A DNA stretch of 49,509 nucleotides, from the NCBI RefSeq assembly GCF_001591485.1, contig NZ_BCUZ01000012.1, positions 1 to 49,509 of the forward strand, given 5' to 3'. Shown here in pieces: positions 25,371-34,047 of the stretch. Below the pieces are notes generated by a model. The model saw only the letters and a program-made list of their open reading frames with translations, ran no database searches and had not been told where the DNA came from. The stretch is from Neobacillus fumarioli NBRC 102428. Its GTDB lineage: Bacteria; Bacillota; Bacilli; Bacillales; Cytobacillaceae. A program made the translations under genes and the position numbers. Each line of letters begins with the position of its first letter. Position 1 is the stretch's first letter.

Positions 25371-26984
25371 ATGAATCGATCATGGACAGATCAATTGAAG
25401 AATATGAAAGAGCGCTTCAGTGATTATTGGAAGGCTCGCAGTTCAAAACAAAAGTGGATGATTATCGGGACCTTTTTATTTCTGGTTGTTGCCCTTTCAA
25501 TCTTTACATATATCATGTCCCGACCGCAATATGTCCCATTGTATACAGGACAATTGTCACAACGGGAAGTGGGGGACATAAAGGCTGAATTGGATAAGGA
25601 AGGATTTACGAATTATCAAATTTCCAACAACGGTACGATGATCCTTGTGCCGCAAAAGAATGCAGCCGATTTGGTAGTCAGTCTTGCTTCAAAAGGCTAC
25701 CCGAAGGATAACAGTATCAATTACGATGTTTTTAGCAATAATCTTACATTTGGTGCAACAGACAGGCAATACAATATTCTGGAACGACAGGCTATGCAAA
25801 ACCAAGTAGCAGAAGTATTGAAGCATGTTGACGGGATCAAAAATGCAGATGTGATTTTGACATTACCTGAGAATTCCGTTTTTGTGCGCCAAGAAGACCA
25901 GCCAAAAGCGACTGCTTCTGTCATGGTTGAAGTGGAGCCTGGCACCCAATTAAGTGAAGGACAAATTCGTGCATTGTATACATTAGTTTCCCGCAGTGTA
26001 CCAAATCTTCCGGTACAGAACATCTCCATTATGAACCAATATAGTGAGGAGTTAACGCTAAAAAGTTCAAGTGATGATGATGGTACACTGAGTAAATATG
26101 ACGAGCAGCAGAAGATTCAGCAGAATGTCCAGCACGATATTCAACAAAATCTGCAAAATTTATTAAGTACAGTTCTTGGTACGAACAAAGTATATGTACA
26201 GACATTTGTCAAAATGAATTTTGATAAAGTCAAAACAGAAGAAAAATTAGTCCAACCGACCGATAAAAATAATAACGGGATTGTCATCAGTTCGGACAAA
26301 CATAAGATTTCTTCAAAAGGGACTGGAATAAATACAGGCGGTGTAGTCGGAACCGGCTCAAGCGATGTCCCAGGCTATACCGGAACAACTGCAGGCGGCA
26401 ATAATACGTACGATGAAACAGAAGATAAAGTGAACTATGAAGTCAATCATATCAATAACACGATTATTAAAGCTCCGTACGAAATTCAAGACATTACCAT
26501 CAATGTTGGGGTTCAGCCTGATGATCCTAAGGCCAATACATTATCAAAAGCAACAGAAGATAATATTCGAAATATTGTTGCCAACACAGTACGAACCGCA
26601 CTAGGACATCCCAATTTATCACAAAATGATATCGATCAGCGGGTTACGATCTTCCCGCATACATTTGCAGCAAATCAGCTTGCAGCAAGCTCAGGGCAGC
26701 AGAATGTGTGGAAAGATCATTGGCCTCTTATTGCTGGCTGTATTGCCGGAGGTGGACTGCTATTAGGCGGTTTGATCTGGTTTTTGAAGAAGAGAAGAAG
26801 AAAAGACGAAGCAGAGGAAGCTTATGAACCCCTTCTAGCGCCAGTTTCGAAGCCGATGGAAGAACCGGATTATTTCGCCGAACAAGATCTGTCGGTTGAA
26901 AAACAATTAAAGAAATTGCTGGATCAAAGACCTGAAGATTTCTCCAAAGTCATTCGAACTTGGATTAATGAAGAGGAGGTGTAA
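25371..26984 (+). CDS. fliF: Flagellar MS-ring protein FliF
   Basis: FliF (537 aa) forms the membrane ring that anchors the rotor. Membrane segments are at about 27-46 (WMIIGTFLFLVVALSIF) and 447-467 (WPLIAGCIAGGGLLLGGLIW). Between them are the ring-building domains (QYVPLYTGQLSQREVGDIKAEL; GATDRQYNILERQAMQNQ; ENSVFVRQEDQPKATASVMV) and a low-complexity Gly/Thr region. The C-terminal tail (EKQLKKLLDQRPEDFSKVIRTWI) is the FliG-binding helix. Confidence 0.97.
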   Translation: MNRSWTDQLKNMKERFSDYWKARSSKQKWMIIGTFLFLVVALSIFTYIMSRPQYVPLYTGQLSQREVGDIKAELDKEGFTNYQISNNGTMILVPQKNAADLVVSLASKGYPKDNSINYDVFSNNLTFGATDRQYNILERQAMQNQVAEVLKHVDGIKNADVILTLPENSVFVRQEDQPKATASVMVEVEPGTQLSEGQIRALYTLVSRSVPNLPVQNISIMNQYSEELTLKSSSDDDGTLSKYDEQQKIQQNVQHDIQQNLQNLLSTVLGTNKVYVQTFVKMNFDKVKTEEKLVQPTDKNNNGIVISSDKHKISSKGTGINTGGVVGTGSSDVPGYTGTTAGGNNTYDETEDKVNYEVNHINNTIIKAPYEIQDITINVGVQPDDPKANTLSKATEDNIRNIVANTVRTALGHPNLSQNDIDQRVTIFPHTFAANQLAASSGQQNVWKDHWPLIAGCIAGGGLLLGGLIWFLKKRRRKDEAEEAYEPLLAPVSKPMEEPDYFAEQDLSVEKQLKKLLDQRPEDFSKVIRTWINEEEV

Positions 26985-26989
26985 TACCT

Positions 26990-28000
26990 ATGGGTTCATC
27001 ATTCAAGTTAAATGGCAGGCAAAAAGCTGCGATTTTGCTGATTTCCATGGGAAAGGAGGCTTCTTCAAAAGTCTTCAAGTATTTGCCGGAGGATGAAATT
27101 GACCAGCTTACCCTTGCAATCGCCAATATCCATAAAGTGGATGTGGAGGAAAAAGAAGCAGTGTTAAAGGAATTTCATAACATGTGTATTGCCCAGGATT
27201 ATTTGGCGATCGGCGGCATTCAATATGCCCAGGATGTGTTGGAATCAGCACTTGGGAAGGATCGGGCAAAAGAGATTATTCAACGGCTGACGACCCAGCT
27301 TCAGGTGAAACCATTTGATTTTGCCCGCCGTATTGATGCAATGCAAATCTATCACTTCTTGCAAAATGAACATCCTCAGACCATTGCGCTTGTGCTGGCT
27401 CATTTAGAGCCACAACAAGCTTCCATGATTCTCTCTTCACTTCCAAGTGAACTTCAATCAGATGTGGCAAGACGAATTGCCCAGTTGGAACAAGCGTCTC
27501 CAGAGGTTATTAAGGAAGTAGAGATGATTTTGGAAAAGAAATTAGCCACAACCATCCGGCAAGATTTTACTGTAGTTGGCGGTATCGATTCCATTGTTGG
27601 TATTTTAAACGGTGTCGACCGCAGTACGGAGAAGAGCATTTTAGAACATTTGGAAATGACAGATCGAGATTTGGTAGAAGAAATCAAAAAGCGGATGTTT
27701 GTCTTTGAGGATATTATTAATTTGGATCGCCGGGCGATTCAGCGTGTCATACAGGAAGTCAGCAATCAGGATCTGCTTCTTGCATTGAAAGCAGCCAGCC
27801 CAGAAGTCAAGAAAGTGATCATGGAGAACATGTCCAAACGGATGTTCGAAACGTTCGAAGAAGATATGCAATATCTTGGACCGGTCCGTGTGAAAGATGT
27901 GGAAGAAGCGCAAGGACGAATTGTTTCTGTTATCCGACGCTTAGAGGATATTGGTGAGATTGTGATTTCCCGAGGTGGCGCAGATGAAATCCTACTCTAA
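26990..28000 (+). CDS. fliG: Flagellar motor switch protein FliG
   Basis: FliG (336 aa) is the rotor subunit that contacts MotA and sets rotation direction. The N-terminal FliF-binding domain begins LNGRQKAAILLISMG. The middle domain has the EHPQTIALVLAHL motif near residue 125. The C-terminal torque helix includes KAASPEVKKVIMENMSKRM. Length is standard. Partners FliM and FliY/FliN are not encoded in this window. GAGGAGGTG precedes the ATG. Confidence 0.97.
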   Translation: MGSSFKLNGRQKAAILLISMGKEASSKVFKYLPEDEIDQLTLAIANIHKVDVEEKEAVLKEFHNMCIAQDYLAIGGIQYAQDVLESALGKDRAKEIIQRLTTQLQVKPFDFARRIDAMQIYHFLQNEHPQTIALVLAHLEPQQASMILSSLPSELQSDVARRIAQLEQASPEVIKEVEMILEKKLATTIRQDFTVVGGIDSIVGILNGVDRSTEKSILEHLEMTDRDLVEEIKKRMFVFEDIINLDRRAIQRVIQEVSNQDLLLALKAASPEVKKVIMENMSKRMFETFEEDMQYLGPVRVKDVEEAQGRIVSVIRRLEDIGEIVISRGGADEILL

Positions 28001-28784
28001 AGTATTTAAAGCCTCCAACGTTTCCCAAGTGAAGGACGTGAAAGTCATCAGTCATCCCCTTATGGACCGAAAGAAAAGGGATGCTTGTGAAGAAAATGGA
28101 AACGGTGAAGCTGTAATAGGTGGTCCTGTCATGGAACAAGCGGGATCCATCATTGCACGAACGGAGGAAAAGGTTCGTTCCATGGAAGCTGCCGCTCGTG
28201 AAAAGATCAATCAATGGTGGGAAGATAACTACAAGAAATTAGAAATCCTGTCAGAAGAAGCGAAACAGCACGGATATGAGGAAGGGTTTGCGATTGGGAA
28301 ACGGGAAGCAGAAGAGCAAATGAGGTTGAACTATCAGGCAAAAATCGCTCATGCTACACAGCTGATTGACCAAGCCTTTGAAGAGAAAGAAGCCATTATT
28401 TCCGAAGCTGAACCATTTTTACTCGAGTTAAGTACCGCCATTGCTTCGCAAATTATTAAACAGGAATTAACAGACCATCCCAATAAATTTGTGGAGGTGA
28501 TCAAACAGCATATTCTTCGCTTTAAAGAAAAAGAGTATATTACTGTCTGTGTTCATCCGGACGATTATGAATTTATTCAAAGCCAAAGATTCTCTTTCGT
28601 TGAAGTCGTTAATGGCGAAACAGAGATCAAGATTATTCCGGACCATTCCGTAACGGAAAAAGGATGCATCATCCGAACAGCCTATGGCAGTATCGATGCA
28701 AGAATCGATACCCAAATGGAAGAAATTAAAAAAATCCTATTAGAAGCAAGAAGAAGGGAACAGGAAAGTGGAGTTCACAGCTGA
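27984..28784 (+). CDS. fliH: Flagellar assembly protein FliH
   Basis: FliH (266 aa) regulates and docks the FliI ATPase at the export gate. It has a helical, charged N-terminal region, a central coiled coil (ARTEEKVRSMEAAAREKINQW, about 55-75, then YEEGFAIGKREAEEQM) and a C-terminal FliI-binding domain (TVCVHPDDYEFI, DHSVTEKGCIIRTAYGSIDARI). ATG 27984 follows GAGGTGG and overlaps the fliG end by 17 bases; the in-frame GTG 27975 lies within that site. Confidence 0.92.
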   Translation: MKSYSKVFKASNVSQVKDVKVISHPLMDRKKRDACEENGNGEAVIGGPVMEQAGSIIARTEEKVRSMEAAAREKINQWWEDNYKKLEILSEEAKQHGYEEGFAIGKREAEEQMRLNYQAKIAHATQLIDQAFEEKEAIISEAEPFLLELSTAIASQIIKQELTDHPNKFVEVIKQHILRFKEKEYITVCVHPDDYEFIQSQRFSFVEVVNGETEIKIIPDHSVTEKGCIIRTAYGSIDARIDTQMEEIKKILLEARRREQESGVHS

Positions 28785-30087
28785 AAAATATATCAAACTA
28801 ATTCGGAATATAGATCCCGTCAGAGTCAATGGGAAAATTACACAAATTATCGGCTTAACGATTGAATCACAGGGTCCTGATGTTAGAATTGGCGAGTTGT
28901 GTTCCATTTATCCTGCTCAATCACAGGTTCCGATTCAGGCAGAGGTGGTCGGAATCAGGGAGAATAAAGTGTTGCTCATGCCTCTTGGCGAGGTACGCTC
29001 TATCGGTCCCGGCTGTGATGTAGTGGCAAGTGGCAAGCCAATGGGGGTAAAGGCCGGATTCCAATTACTAGGAAGAATCTTGGATGGGTTGGGACGCCCA
29101 ATGGATGGCAAGCCTCTGCCGTTCGGATTAGAAGAAGTGCCCACTTATTCGAATCCTCCAAACCCGCTGCAAAGACCTAGGATTCATTCTCCTTTAAGTG
29201 TGGGCGTTAGAACGATTGACGGTTTATTAACCATGGGCAAGGGGCAAAGAATTGGTATTTTTGCCGGAAGCGGTGTTGGTAAAAGTACGCTGTTAGGGAT
29301 GGTTTCCCGCAATACGGCCGCAGATGTCAACGTCATTGCATTGATCGGTGAGAGGGGCCGGGAGGTTCTTGACTTTATAGAACAAAACCTTGGGGAAGAA
29401 GGGTTGAAAAAATCAGTCGTCATTGTCGCAACTTCTGATCAGCCCGCGCTGATCCGCATAAAAGGGGCTTTAACAGCAACAGCGATTGCTGAATATTTTC
29501 GCGATCAAGGGAAAGATGTCTTGCTAGTGATGGATTCCGTAACCCGCTTTGCCATGGCCCAGCGTGAAATCGGCTTGGCTATTGGGGAGCCTCCGACAAC
29601 AAAGGGCTACACTCCGTCCGTCTTTGCCATGCTTCCTCAACTGTTAGAGAGAGCAGGGACCGGACCGAAGGGGTCGATCTCGGCCATTTATACAGTACTT
29701 GTCGATGGTGACGATATGAATGAACCGATTGCCGATGCGGTTAGAGGCATTTTGGATGGGCATATTGTCCTAAACCGCAGCATTGCCGCTAAAGGGATTT
29801 TTCCTGCTATCGATGTGTTAAACAGTGCAAGCCGGGTCATGACAGAAATTACATCGGATGATCATCAGCATGCTGCCCGTGTATTCAAACAATTATTGGC
29901 TTCTTATCATGAAGCGGAAGATTTAATTAATATCGGAGCTTATAAAAAAGGTGCAAGTCGTGAAATTGATGCATCCGTTCGGCTTAAACCCATCATGGAC
30001 AATTTTTTGCGCCAGGGGATTTATGAATCGTCTCAATTAGAAGAAGCCAAATCCTATTTAATTTCACAATTTGGAGCGATGATGTGA
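28768..30087 (+). CDS. fliI: Flagellar export ATPase FliI
   Basis: FliI (439 aa) is the F1-like hexameric ATPase that aids substrate entry to the export gate. Walker A GSGVGKST lies near residue 168 and Walker B LLVMDSVTR near 250, followed by FAMAQREIGLAIGEPPTTKGYTPS, typical of type III ATPases. The N-terminal beta barrel and the C-terminal helical domain are complete. The start is GTG, overlapping the fliH end by 17 bases, with GGGAACAGGAAA upstream. Confidence 0.97.
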   Translation: MEFTAEKYIKLIRNIDPVRVNGKITQIIGLTIESQGPDVRIGELCSIYPAQSQVPIQAEVVGIRENKVLLMPLGEVRSIGPGCDVVASGKPMGVKAGFQLLGRILDGLGRPMDGKPLPFGLEEVPTYSNPPNPLQRPRIHSPLSVGVRTIDGLLTMGKGQRIGIFAGSGVGKSTLLGMVSRNTAADVNVIALIGERGREVLDFIEQNLGEEGLKKSVVIVATSDQPALIRIKGALTATAIAEYFRDQGKDVLLVMDSVTRFAMAQREIGLAIGEPPTTKGYTPSVFAMLPQLLERAGTGPKGSISAIYTVLVDGDDMNEPIADAVRGILDGHIVLNRSIAAKGIFPAIDVLNSASRVMTEITSDDHQHAARVFKQLLASYHEAEDLINIGAYKKGASREIDASVRLKPIMDNFLRQGIYESSQLEEAKSYLISQFGAMM

Positions 30088-30521
30088 TGAAATTTCAATT
30101 TCCTTACCAAAAAGTGCTGGATGTGAAAGAAAAAGAGAAAGTATTAGCGGAGCAGGAATTTAGTAGTATTAAAGCGCGTGCAATGGAACTACAAGAGCAG
30201 CTTGAAGGTCTCGAGCAAGTAAAGGAACAGACCTTTCATCAATATAATGAATTTCAACGAAAAACCGTATGGGAAATGATCGAGTTTCAACAAGAAATTG
30301 AATTTTTAAATCAGCAGACAAAACGTCTGGAACACGAGTCACAGAAATTGTTGAAAGAAGTTGAACAAAAACAGCAAATGCTGATCGAAAAAACACAGGA
30401 AGCTAAAATGTGGAATCAATGGAAATCGAAAACGCTAAAGGCTTTTCAAAAGCAAATGGAACAACAAGAGCAAGCCATATTTGATGAAATGGCTGTGATC
30501 CGCCATTTCCGCAAGATTTAA
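30087..30521 (+). CDS. fliJ: Flagellar export protein FliJ
   Basis: FliJ (144 aa) is the coiled-coil stalk of the export ATPase, interacting with FlhA. Almost the whole protein is a charged heptad coiled coil: PYQKVLDVKEKEKVLAEQEF at the start, then long Glu/Gln-rich helices. The ATG shares its first base with the fliI stop (TGATG), which indicates coupled translation. A GTG immediately before is possible. In B. subtilis fliJ is followed by ylxF, fliK, flgD and flgE; here the next gene is fliO. Confidence 0.92.
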   Translation: MKFQFPYQKVLDVKEKEKVLAEQEFSSIKARAMELQEQLEGLEQVKEQTFHQYNEFQRKTVWEMIEFQQEIEFLNQQTKRLEHESQKLLKEVEQKQQMLIEKTQEAKMWNQWKSKTLKAFQKQMEQQEQAIFDEMAVIRHFRKI

Positions 30522-30586
30522 TAAAATTTTTTTGATAGAAACATAGATTGTAAAGCAAAGAACGTACTCCAAGGAAGGAGAAAATC

Positions 30587-31141
30587 ATGAAACGCTTCAT
30601 CTCTTTATTTGTATTGGTATTCTATTTATTTTACTTTCAACCTTCTATATATGCTGCGAGTAATGCAGCTGACCCTTCCGTGTATGACACAATACATAAA
30701 AGTGAGAAAACGGCATCGGATGTTTCTCGAGCAGCGACGGGTTCATCACCATCCATATTTCCCTTATTTCTTAAATTTCTCGTCTCTTTTGTCATTGTGA
30801 TTCTTTTATTGTATGTGGTTTTAAGATTTCTATCAAAAAGAAATCGGATCATGCTATCAAACGGACCGATCCTTTCCTTGGGTGGCCAGTCCCTTGCGGC
30901 CAATAAATCTGTTCAAATCCTCTTAATTGGCCAAACCATTTATATTGTCGGTGTGGGCGAATCGGTAACCTTACTTCGGACGATTTCTCAAGGGGAGGAG
31001 GAATATCAGCGACTGTTGAAAAGTTTTGAAAATCAAGGAGAAGGACGATCCCCTAGCATTTCAATTGATACGAAAAAACTCTGGGATTCTGTTTTTCGCA
31101 AACACTTGCAAAATGTGAAGCGGGAAAATGGAGGGGAGTAA
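30587..31141 (+). CDS. fliO: Flagellar biosynthesis protein FliO (FliZ type)
   Basis: 184 aa with a cleavable-type signal sequence (1-24, ending IYAAS), a short extracytoplasmic segment, one membrane helix (about 63-82: FLKFLVSFVIVILLLYVVL) and a cytoplasmic beta domain (ILSLGGQSLAANKSVQILLIGQTIYIVGVGESVTLLR). This is the architecture of Bacillus FliZ, the FliO equivalent that supports FliP ring assembly. AAGGAAGGAGAAAA precedes the ATG. It begins a tight run through sigD. The 65-base gap before it is where a larger block lies in B. subtilis. Confidence 0.9.
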   Translation: MKRFISLFVLVFYLFYFQPSIYAASNAADPSVYDTIHKSEKTASDVSRAATGSSPSIFPLFLKFLVSFVIVILLLYVVLRFLSKRNRIMLSNGPILSLGGQSLAANKSVQILLIGQTIYIVGVGESVTLLRTISQGEEEYQRLLKSFENQGEGRSPSISIDTKKLWDSVFRKHLQNVKRENGGE

Positions 31142-31147
31142 ACATCG

Positions 31148-31888
31148 ATGGTACGTAAATTGGCATTCCTTGTTCCGCTTATGACATTTGGCTTCCTTTC
31201 TGTTGCAAATGCTCAAGAACCGGCCGGCACCCTTTTATCGGGGATTGATTTAGGATCTTCAAAAGGGATCACGAATACATTAAGCATTATCCTGTTGATC
31301 ACGGTATTGTCCATTGCGCCGGCTATTTTAGTATTGATGACCTGTTTTACAAGAATTATTGTCGTGTTAGGGTTCGTTCGCAATGCACTTGGAACTCAAT
31401 CCACACCGCCGAATCAAGTGTTGATTGGTTTGGCCTTATTTTTGACTTTGTTTATTATGGGACCAACGTTTTCCGAAATTAATCAACATGCACTGCAGCC
31501 TTATTTGGCAGGGAAAATCTCACAGCAGGAAGCCTATAGAGAGGCCACTTCTCCATTAAAGGAATTCATGGCAAAACAAACGAGAGAAAAAGATTTAGCC
31601 TTGTTTATGGATTATGCAAAGATGAAAAAGCCGAAAGAGGTGACAGATCTCCCGCTTCGAGCTTTAGTGCCCGCTTTTGCGATCAGCGAGTTGAAAACGG
31701 CCTTCCAAATGGGCTTTATGATCTTTATTCCGTTCCTTGTGATCGACATGATTGTTTCCAGCGTCCTCATGTCGATGGGGATGATGATGCTGCCGCCGGT
31801 CATGATTTCACTGCCATTTAAAATTCTATTATTTATTTTAGTTGATGGCTGGAATTTAATTGTGAAATCATTGCTGATGAGCTACTAA
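31148..31888 (+). CDS. fliP: Flagellar export gate protein FliP
   Basis: FliP (246 aa) forms the core of the export gate with FliQ and FliR. It has an N-terminal signal sequence (ending ANA-Q, about residue 22) and four membrane segments. Typical motifs are [48 protein letters not shown] and [65 protein letters not shown] precedes the start. Confidence 0.97.
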   Translation: MVRKLAFLVPLMTFGFLSVANAQEPAGTLLSGIDLGSSKGITNTLSIILLITVLSIAPAILVLMTCFTRIIVVLGFVRNALGTQSTPPNQVLIGLALFLTLFIMGPTFSEINQHALQPYLAGKISQQEAYREATSPLKEFMAKQTREKDLALFMDYAKMKKPKEVTDLPLRALVPAFAISELKTAFQMGFMIFIPFLVIDMIVSSVLMSMGMMMLPPVMISLPFKILLFILVDGWNLIVKSLLMSY

Positions 31889-31904
31889 GAAGGGATGGTT
31901 TGTC

Positions 31905-32174
31905 ATGACAGCAGAAACGATTTTGCGAATCGCTCAAGATTCTGTTTATACCATATTATTGGTGATCGCCCCTGTTGCTGGGGTGGCACTGGTTGTCGGG
32001 ATACTCGTCAGTATTTTTCAAGCGACCACCCAAATTCAGGAACAGACCCTTTCGTTTGTTCCGAAAATTGTCGCAGTGTTGCTTTCCATTTTATTATTCG
32101 GAGCTTGGATGCTGCAGCATGTTGTGGATTTCACCCAAAATTTGCTGGGAAATCTGACTCATTATATCGGGTAG
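31905..32174 (+). CDS. fliQ: Flagellar export gate protein FliQ
   Basis: FliQ (89 aa), two membrane helices: YTILLVIAPVAGVALVVGILVSIFQATTQIQEQTLSFVPKI is the family signature. It sits 16 bases after fliP with AGAAGGGATG upstream. A longer reading in another frame from 31895 is a shadow. Confidence 0.95.
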   Translation: MTAETILRIAQDSVYTILLVIAPVAGVALVVGILVSIFQATTQIQEQTLSFVPKIVAVLLSILLFGAWMLQHVVDFTQNLLGNLTHYIG

Positions 32175-32183
32175 GTGGGCATA

Positions 32184-32954
32184 ATGGCTGATTTCCATTG
32201 GTGGACGCTTTTTTTAATCTTTGTCCGGATCACCACCTTTATGCTGACGGCACCTGTGATATCTGGCCGGCAAATACCTGCCCCTTTCAAAATTGGCTTT
32301 AGTGTGATGCTAACGGCACTTTGTGCTTCTGTAGTAAAAGACCCCATCCAGTCTGTGTCAAATGGAACTTTGGTTTTATTAATACTGAAAGAATTTTTTG
32401 TCGGGCTTGTTCTAGGAATGATGGCAAATGTTATGCTTCACGCTGTACAATTTGCAGGTACTTTGATAGATTTGGAAACTGGCTTTTCCATGGCCAATTT
32501 ATTTGATCCGACATTCGAAACAAATATGCAGCTGACAGGGCAGCTGAAAAATATGTTAGCTATTCTTTTTTTCTTTGCAACAGATGCTCATCATCTGTTG
32601 ATTCAAGGGATTCTGGCGAGTTTTGATTGGGTATCCGTTCATTCTTTCGTCCCGGCTTGGATGGATGGCCGGATTTCAACTTTTTTCTTAGTGTGTATCA
32701 GGCAGATGTTTATGGTCGGCTTTATGATGGCAGCGCCGATTGTGGGCACTCTTTTTATTGTCGATATTTCGTTCGGTATTATCGCTAGAACAGTTCCGCA
32801 AATGAATATTTTTGCCGTAGCACCGCCTCTAAAGATTCTATTGTATTTTTTGATTTATATCTTTATTTTGCCAAGTTTCTTTTATCTATTAAAAGTTCTT
32901 TTTGAAAATATGTTTGATTCGATGGATACAATTTTAAAAATTATGGGGGCCTAA
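32184..32954 (+). CDS. fliR: Flagellar export gate protein FliR
   Basis: FliR (256 aa) completes the FliPQR gate. Six to seven hydrophobic segments are visible, with FVRITTFMLTAPVISGRQIPAPFKIGFSVML near the start and FSMANLFDPTFETNMQLTGQLKNMLAILFFFATDAHH in the middle, both typical. ATG 32184 is chosen over GTG 32175 because GTAGGTGGGC lies just upstream. It precedes flhB by one base. Confidence 0.95.
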   Translation: MADFHWWTLFLIFVRITTFMLTAPVISGRQIPAPFKIGFSVMLTALCASVVKDPIQSVSNGTLVLLILKEFFVGLVLGMMANVMLHAVQFAGTLIDLETGFSMANLFDPTFETNMQLTGQLKNMLAILFFFATDAHHLLIQGILASFDWVSVHSFVPAWMDGRISTFFLVCIRQMFMVGFMMAAPIVGTLFIVDISFGIIARTVPQMNIFAVAPPLKILLYFLIYIFILPSFFYLLKVLFENMFDSMDTILKIMGA

Positions 32955-32955
32955 G

Positions 32956-34047
32956 ATGCTTAGGTTTGATTTACAGTTCTTCGCTGGAGAGAAAACAGAA
33001 AAAGCAACACCAAATAAAAGAAAAGAAGCCAGGAAAAAAGGGCAGACCGCCAAGAGTCCTGAAGTATCTTCGGCTATCACATTGCTGTTTTCTTTTGCCT
33101 TTTTATTGGTCGGGGGAAAAAGTTTGGTAGAGGGATGTATGTCGATCTTCCGTCACTCGTTCCAGGAATATTTATTGTGGGATGTAACGATGTCCAATAC
33201 CGAGGTTTTATATAAACAATTGTTATGGGAAGCGGCCAAATTGATGGCCCCTATTTTTGCCGTTGTTCTTGCAGCAGGCCTGATTGCAAATTTTGCTCAG
33301 GTGGGATTCATGATCAATCCGGCAGGCTTAAAAATGAAATTTGGAAAAATCAATCCGCTTCAAGGCATGAAAAATATTTTTTCACTCCGGTCTGTTGTAG
33401 AATTCATCAAATCTATTTTAAAGATTGTCATCACTTCAACGGTAGTGTTTTTGCTTATTTGGAATCAAAAGACCGAATTATTTGCCCTTGGCAGCAAGAA
33501 TATTTGGGATGCAGCCGGGGTGATCGGCTCCCTTTTCTTGAAAGTCGGGATTGCGGCTTCTGGCTCTCTGGTTGTCTTGGCAGTCGCCGATTATTTTTAT
33601 CAAAAATTTGAGTATGAGAAGAATCTTCGCATGTCCAAACAAGAGATTAAAGAAGAATTTAAGAAAATGGAAGGGGATCCTGTCATTAAAGGGAAACGGA
33701 AGGCAAAACAGCGGGAAATGGCGATGAACCGTATGATGCAGGAAGTGCCAAAGGCAGATGTGGTCATTACCAATCCGACCCACTTTGCTGTAGCCATCCG
33801 TTATGATTTTCAAACGATGGATGCACCACTAGTGATTGCAAAAGGACAAGATTACATCGCGTTAAAAATCAAGGAAATTGCTAGAAACAATCAAATTATG
33901 ACGGTTGAAAATAAGCCGTTGGCGCGGACGCTGTTTCATTCCGTTGAAATCGGGGAGACAATCCCTGAAGAACTGTTTCATGCAGTGGGTGAGATCTTGG
34001 CTTATGTATACTATCAGGAAGGCCGGTATAAGGGGATGATGAAATGA
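32956..34047 (+). CDS. flhB: Flagellar export switch protein FlhB
   Basis: FlhB (363 aa) controls the change from hook to filament substrates. The N-terminal part has EKTEKATPNKRKEARKKGQ and four membrane segments. The cytoplasmic domain has the self-cleavage site NPTH with Asn near residue 273, and YEKNLRMSKQEIKEEFKKMEGDPVIKGKRK ahead of it. The FliK ruler that normally triggers it is not encoded in this window. Its stop overlaps the flhA start (ATGA). Confidence 0.97.
   Translation: MLRFDLQFFAGEKTEKATPNKRKEARKKGQTAKSPEVSSAITLLFSFAFLLVGGKSLVEGCMSIFRHSFQEYLLWDVTMSNTEVLYKQLLWEAAKLMAPIFAVVLAAGLIANFAQVGFMINPAGLKMKFGKINPLQGMKNIFSLRSVVEFIKSILKIVITSTVVFLLIWNQKTELFALGSKNIWDAAGVIGSLFLKVGIAASGSLVVLAVADYFYQKFEYEKNLRMSKQEIKEEFKKMEGDPVIKGKRKAKQREMAMNRMMQEVPKADVVITNPTHFAVAIRYDFQTMDAPLVIAKGQDYIALKIKEIARNNQIMTVENKPLARTLFHSVEIGETIPEELFHAVGEILAYVYYQEGRYKGMMK

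Noticed and set aside
31895..32191. 98-codon frame overlapping fliQ
   Set aside because: The FliQ frame (31905-32174) matches the family in full; the longer frame gives a Cys/Arg/His-rich product without family features.
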